From Trileptium ribeirensis (lineage: Eukaryota; Nematoda; Enoplea; Enoplida; Thoracostomopsidae): DNA of 64,000 nt. Below the pieces are notes generated by a model, which saw only the letters and a program-made list of their open reading frames with translations, was not told the DNA's origin and searched no databases. The translations under genes and the position numbers were made by a program. The stretch lies in NCBI GenBank assembly GCA_030248225.1, contig JASANE010005251.1, forward strand, positions 1-64,000, in the 5' to 3' direction. Below are positions 63,317 to 64,000 of the stretch, piece by piece. Numbering within the stretch: position 1 is the stretch's first letter; every line of letters starts with the position of its first letter.

Positions 63317-64000
63317 TACATCATAATATGTTTTGTCTTCGACGCGACGGTTAACATTTGCCTTGAAATCCCGCAGTATATAGGCTTTTGGTACTAAACT
63401 CCGCGGGAGAACAGTTTCGTTCAACGTAACCACTTCGTATTCTGAAAGTAGTAGGGCACTAAGAATATGATCATAAGATTATCTTCCATATAAGCTTTTC
63501 TCATGGAACGATATCTTAGTGAACACTTATTGGGAAAATAGCAATCTGAAATCCCTACTGGACACAACACACACTCAGTGAACTCCAAGGTAATTAGATT
63601 TAAGATCAAAATAGCTCCATGCAATTGGACCATTTGACAGAACCGAGTCACACAATAGAAACGAAGTCATAACCTGCGCTTTGCAGGACGAATCAAAAAA
63701 TGAATTAAATTGTACTTGAAGGGAAATTAGTAAATTTCAGCTTCGTTGAGCGTATACCCTAAATTCCATGCGGGCATTATATTCTAGAATATTTTTCCTT
63801 ATTAGCAATTATCGTGCAAGTGACCATTACTACATTTAGTATATTATACCTTATGAACCATTTCACAACACCACCTTGATGCAGAAAGGGTTCTACCCCG
63901 CCAAAAACACTGTTTTCCAAAACAAAATTGTGCGGACACAGCAAGCCTAACAGCAACGCTCAATTTATAGCTAGGGTAATCATCTTCGGCATAATGTTAA
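63317..64000. other. 3' end of window, nothing recognised
   Basis: No exon, RNA gene or terminal-repeat element seen. A minus-strand open frame at 63421-63651 has no motif. Confidence 0.5.

Overview
This window is eukaryotic, from an invertebrate animal genome; I cannot fix the phylum. It is AT-rich, with GT-AG introns, non-LTR retrotransposon remnants, non-autonomous hAT-like and piggyBac-like elements, and tRNA-derived repeats. There is no bacterial gene organisation and no CRISPR array.

One host gene explains almost the whole window. A plus-strand series of 18 exons between 4942 and 62427, with compatible splice phases throughout, encodes a GON4L-family protein (vertebrate GON4L/Udu, Drosophila Mute, nematode GON-4), a nuclear transcriptional regulator. 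The joined frame is about 1,467 codons plus stop. Exons 1-2 hold the conserved N-terminal block, exons 3-5 an acidic/phosphosite-rich linker, and exons 6-8 the family hallmark (VPxxxxEAxL, DPEYNYMED, VTKGEVLDLIDDLL). Exons 9-15 hold the central conserved domain. Exon 16 is a long low-conservation segment with a Cys cluster and an extreme Asp/Asn/Gly tract. Exon 17 carries a basic nuclear-localisation-type cluster, and exon 18 a probable end of the Myb/SANT-like domain. Exons 10, 11, 13 and 18 are the least certain.

The introns, especially intron 8 (16.6 kb) and intron 13 (8.5 kb), are packed with mobile elements. By region: 1-1.9 kb, 3' half of a LINE; 2.57-4.86 kb, two hAT-like elements nested head-to-head; 6.8-8.4 kb, a hAT-like element with a foldback element inside it, then a Jockey-like LINE 3' end; 10.8-12.6 kb, an amplified unnamed repeat (family X); 20.8-22.0 kb, a pair of TIR elements; 23.3-31.0 kb, a 7.7-kb hairpin-rich insertion splitting a family X copy; 31.6-32.6 kb, poly-C/poly-G repeats; 33-34 kb, another hAT-like copy; 38.2-40.3 kb, foldback, RNase H LINE remnant and repeat; 44.4-45.5 kb, hAT MITE and a recent tandem duplication; 48.4-51.9 kb, several repeat families; 57.86-58.73 kb, a clean hAT element with 8-bp target duplication; 62.6-63.2 kb, two piggyBac-like elements each containing a tRNA-like Pol III promoter.

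The most unusual object is the 23310-31015 insertion. It has TGTAA...TTACA ends and a 4-5 bp target duplication, no recognisable protein, and many perfect hairpins with unrelated stems. It ends in a minisatellite whose hairpin stem shows one compensated change. I could not match it to a known element class. Homology statements rest on remembered family sequences; no searches were run.
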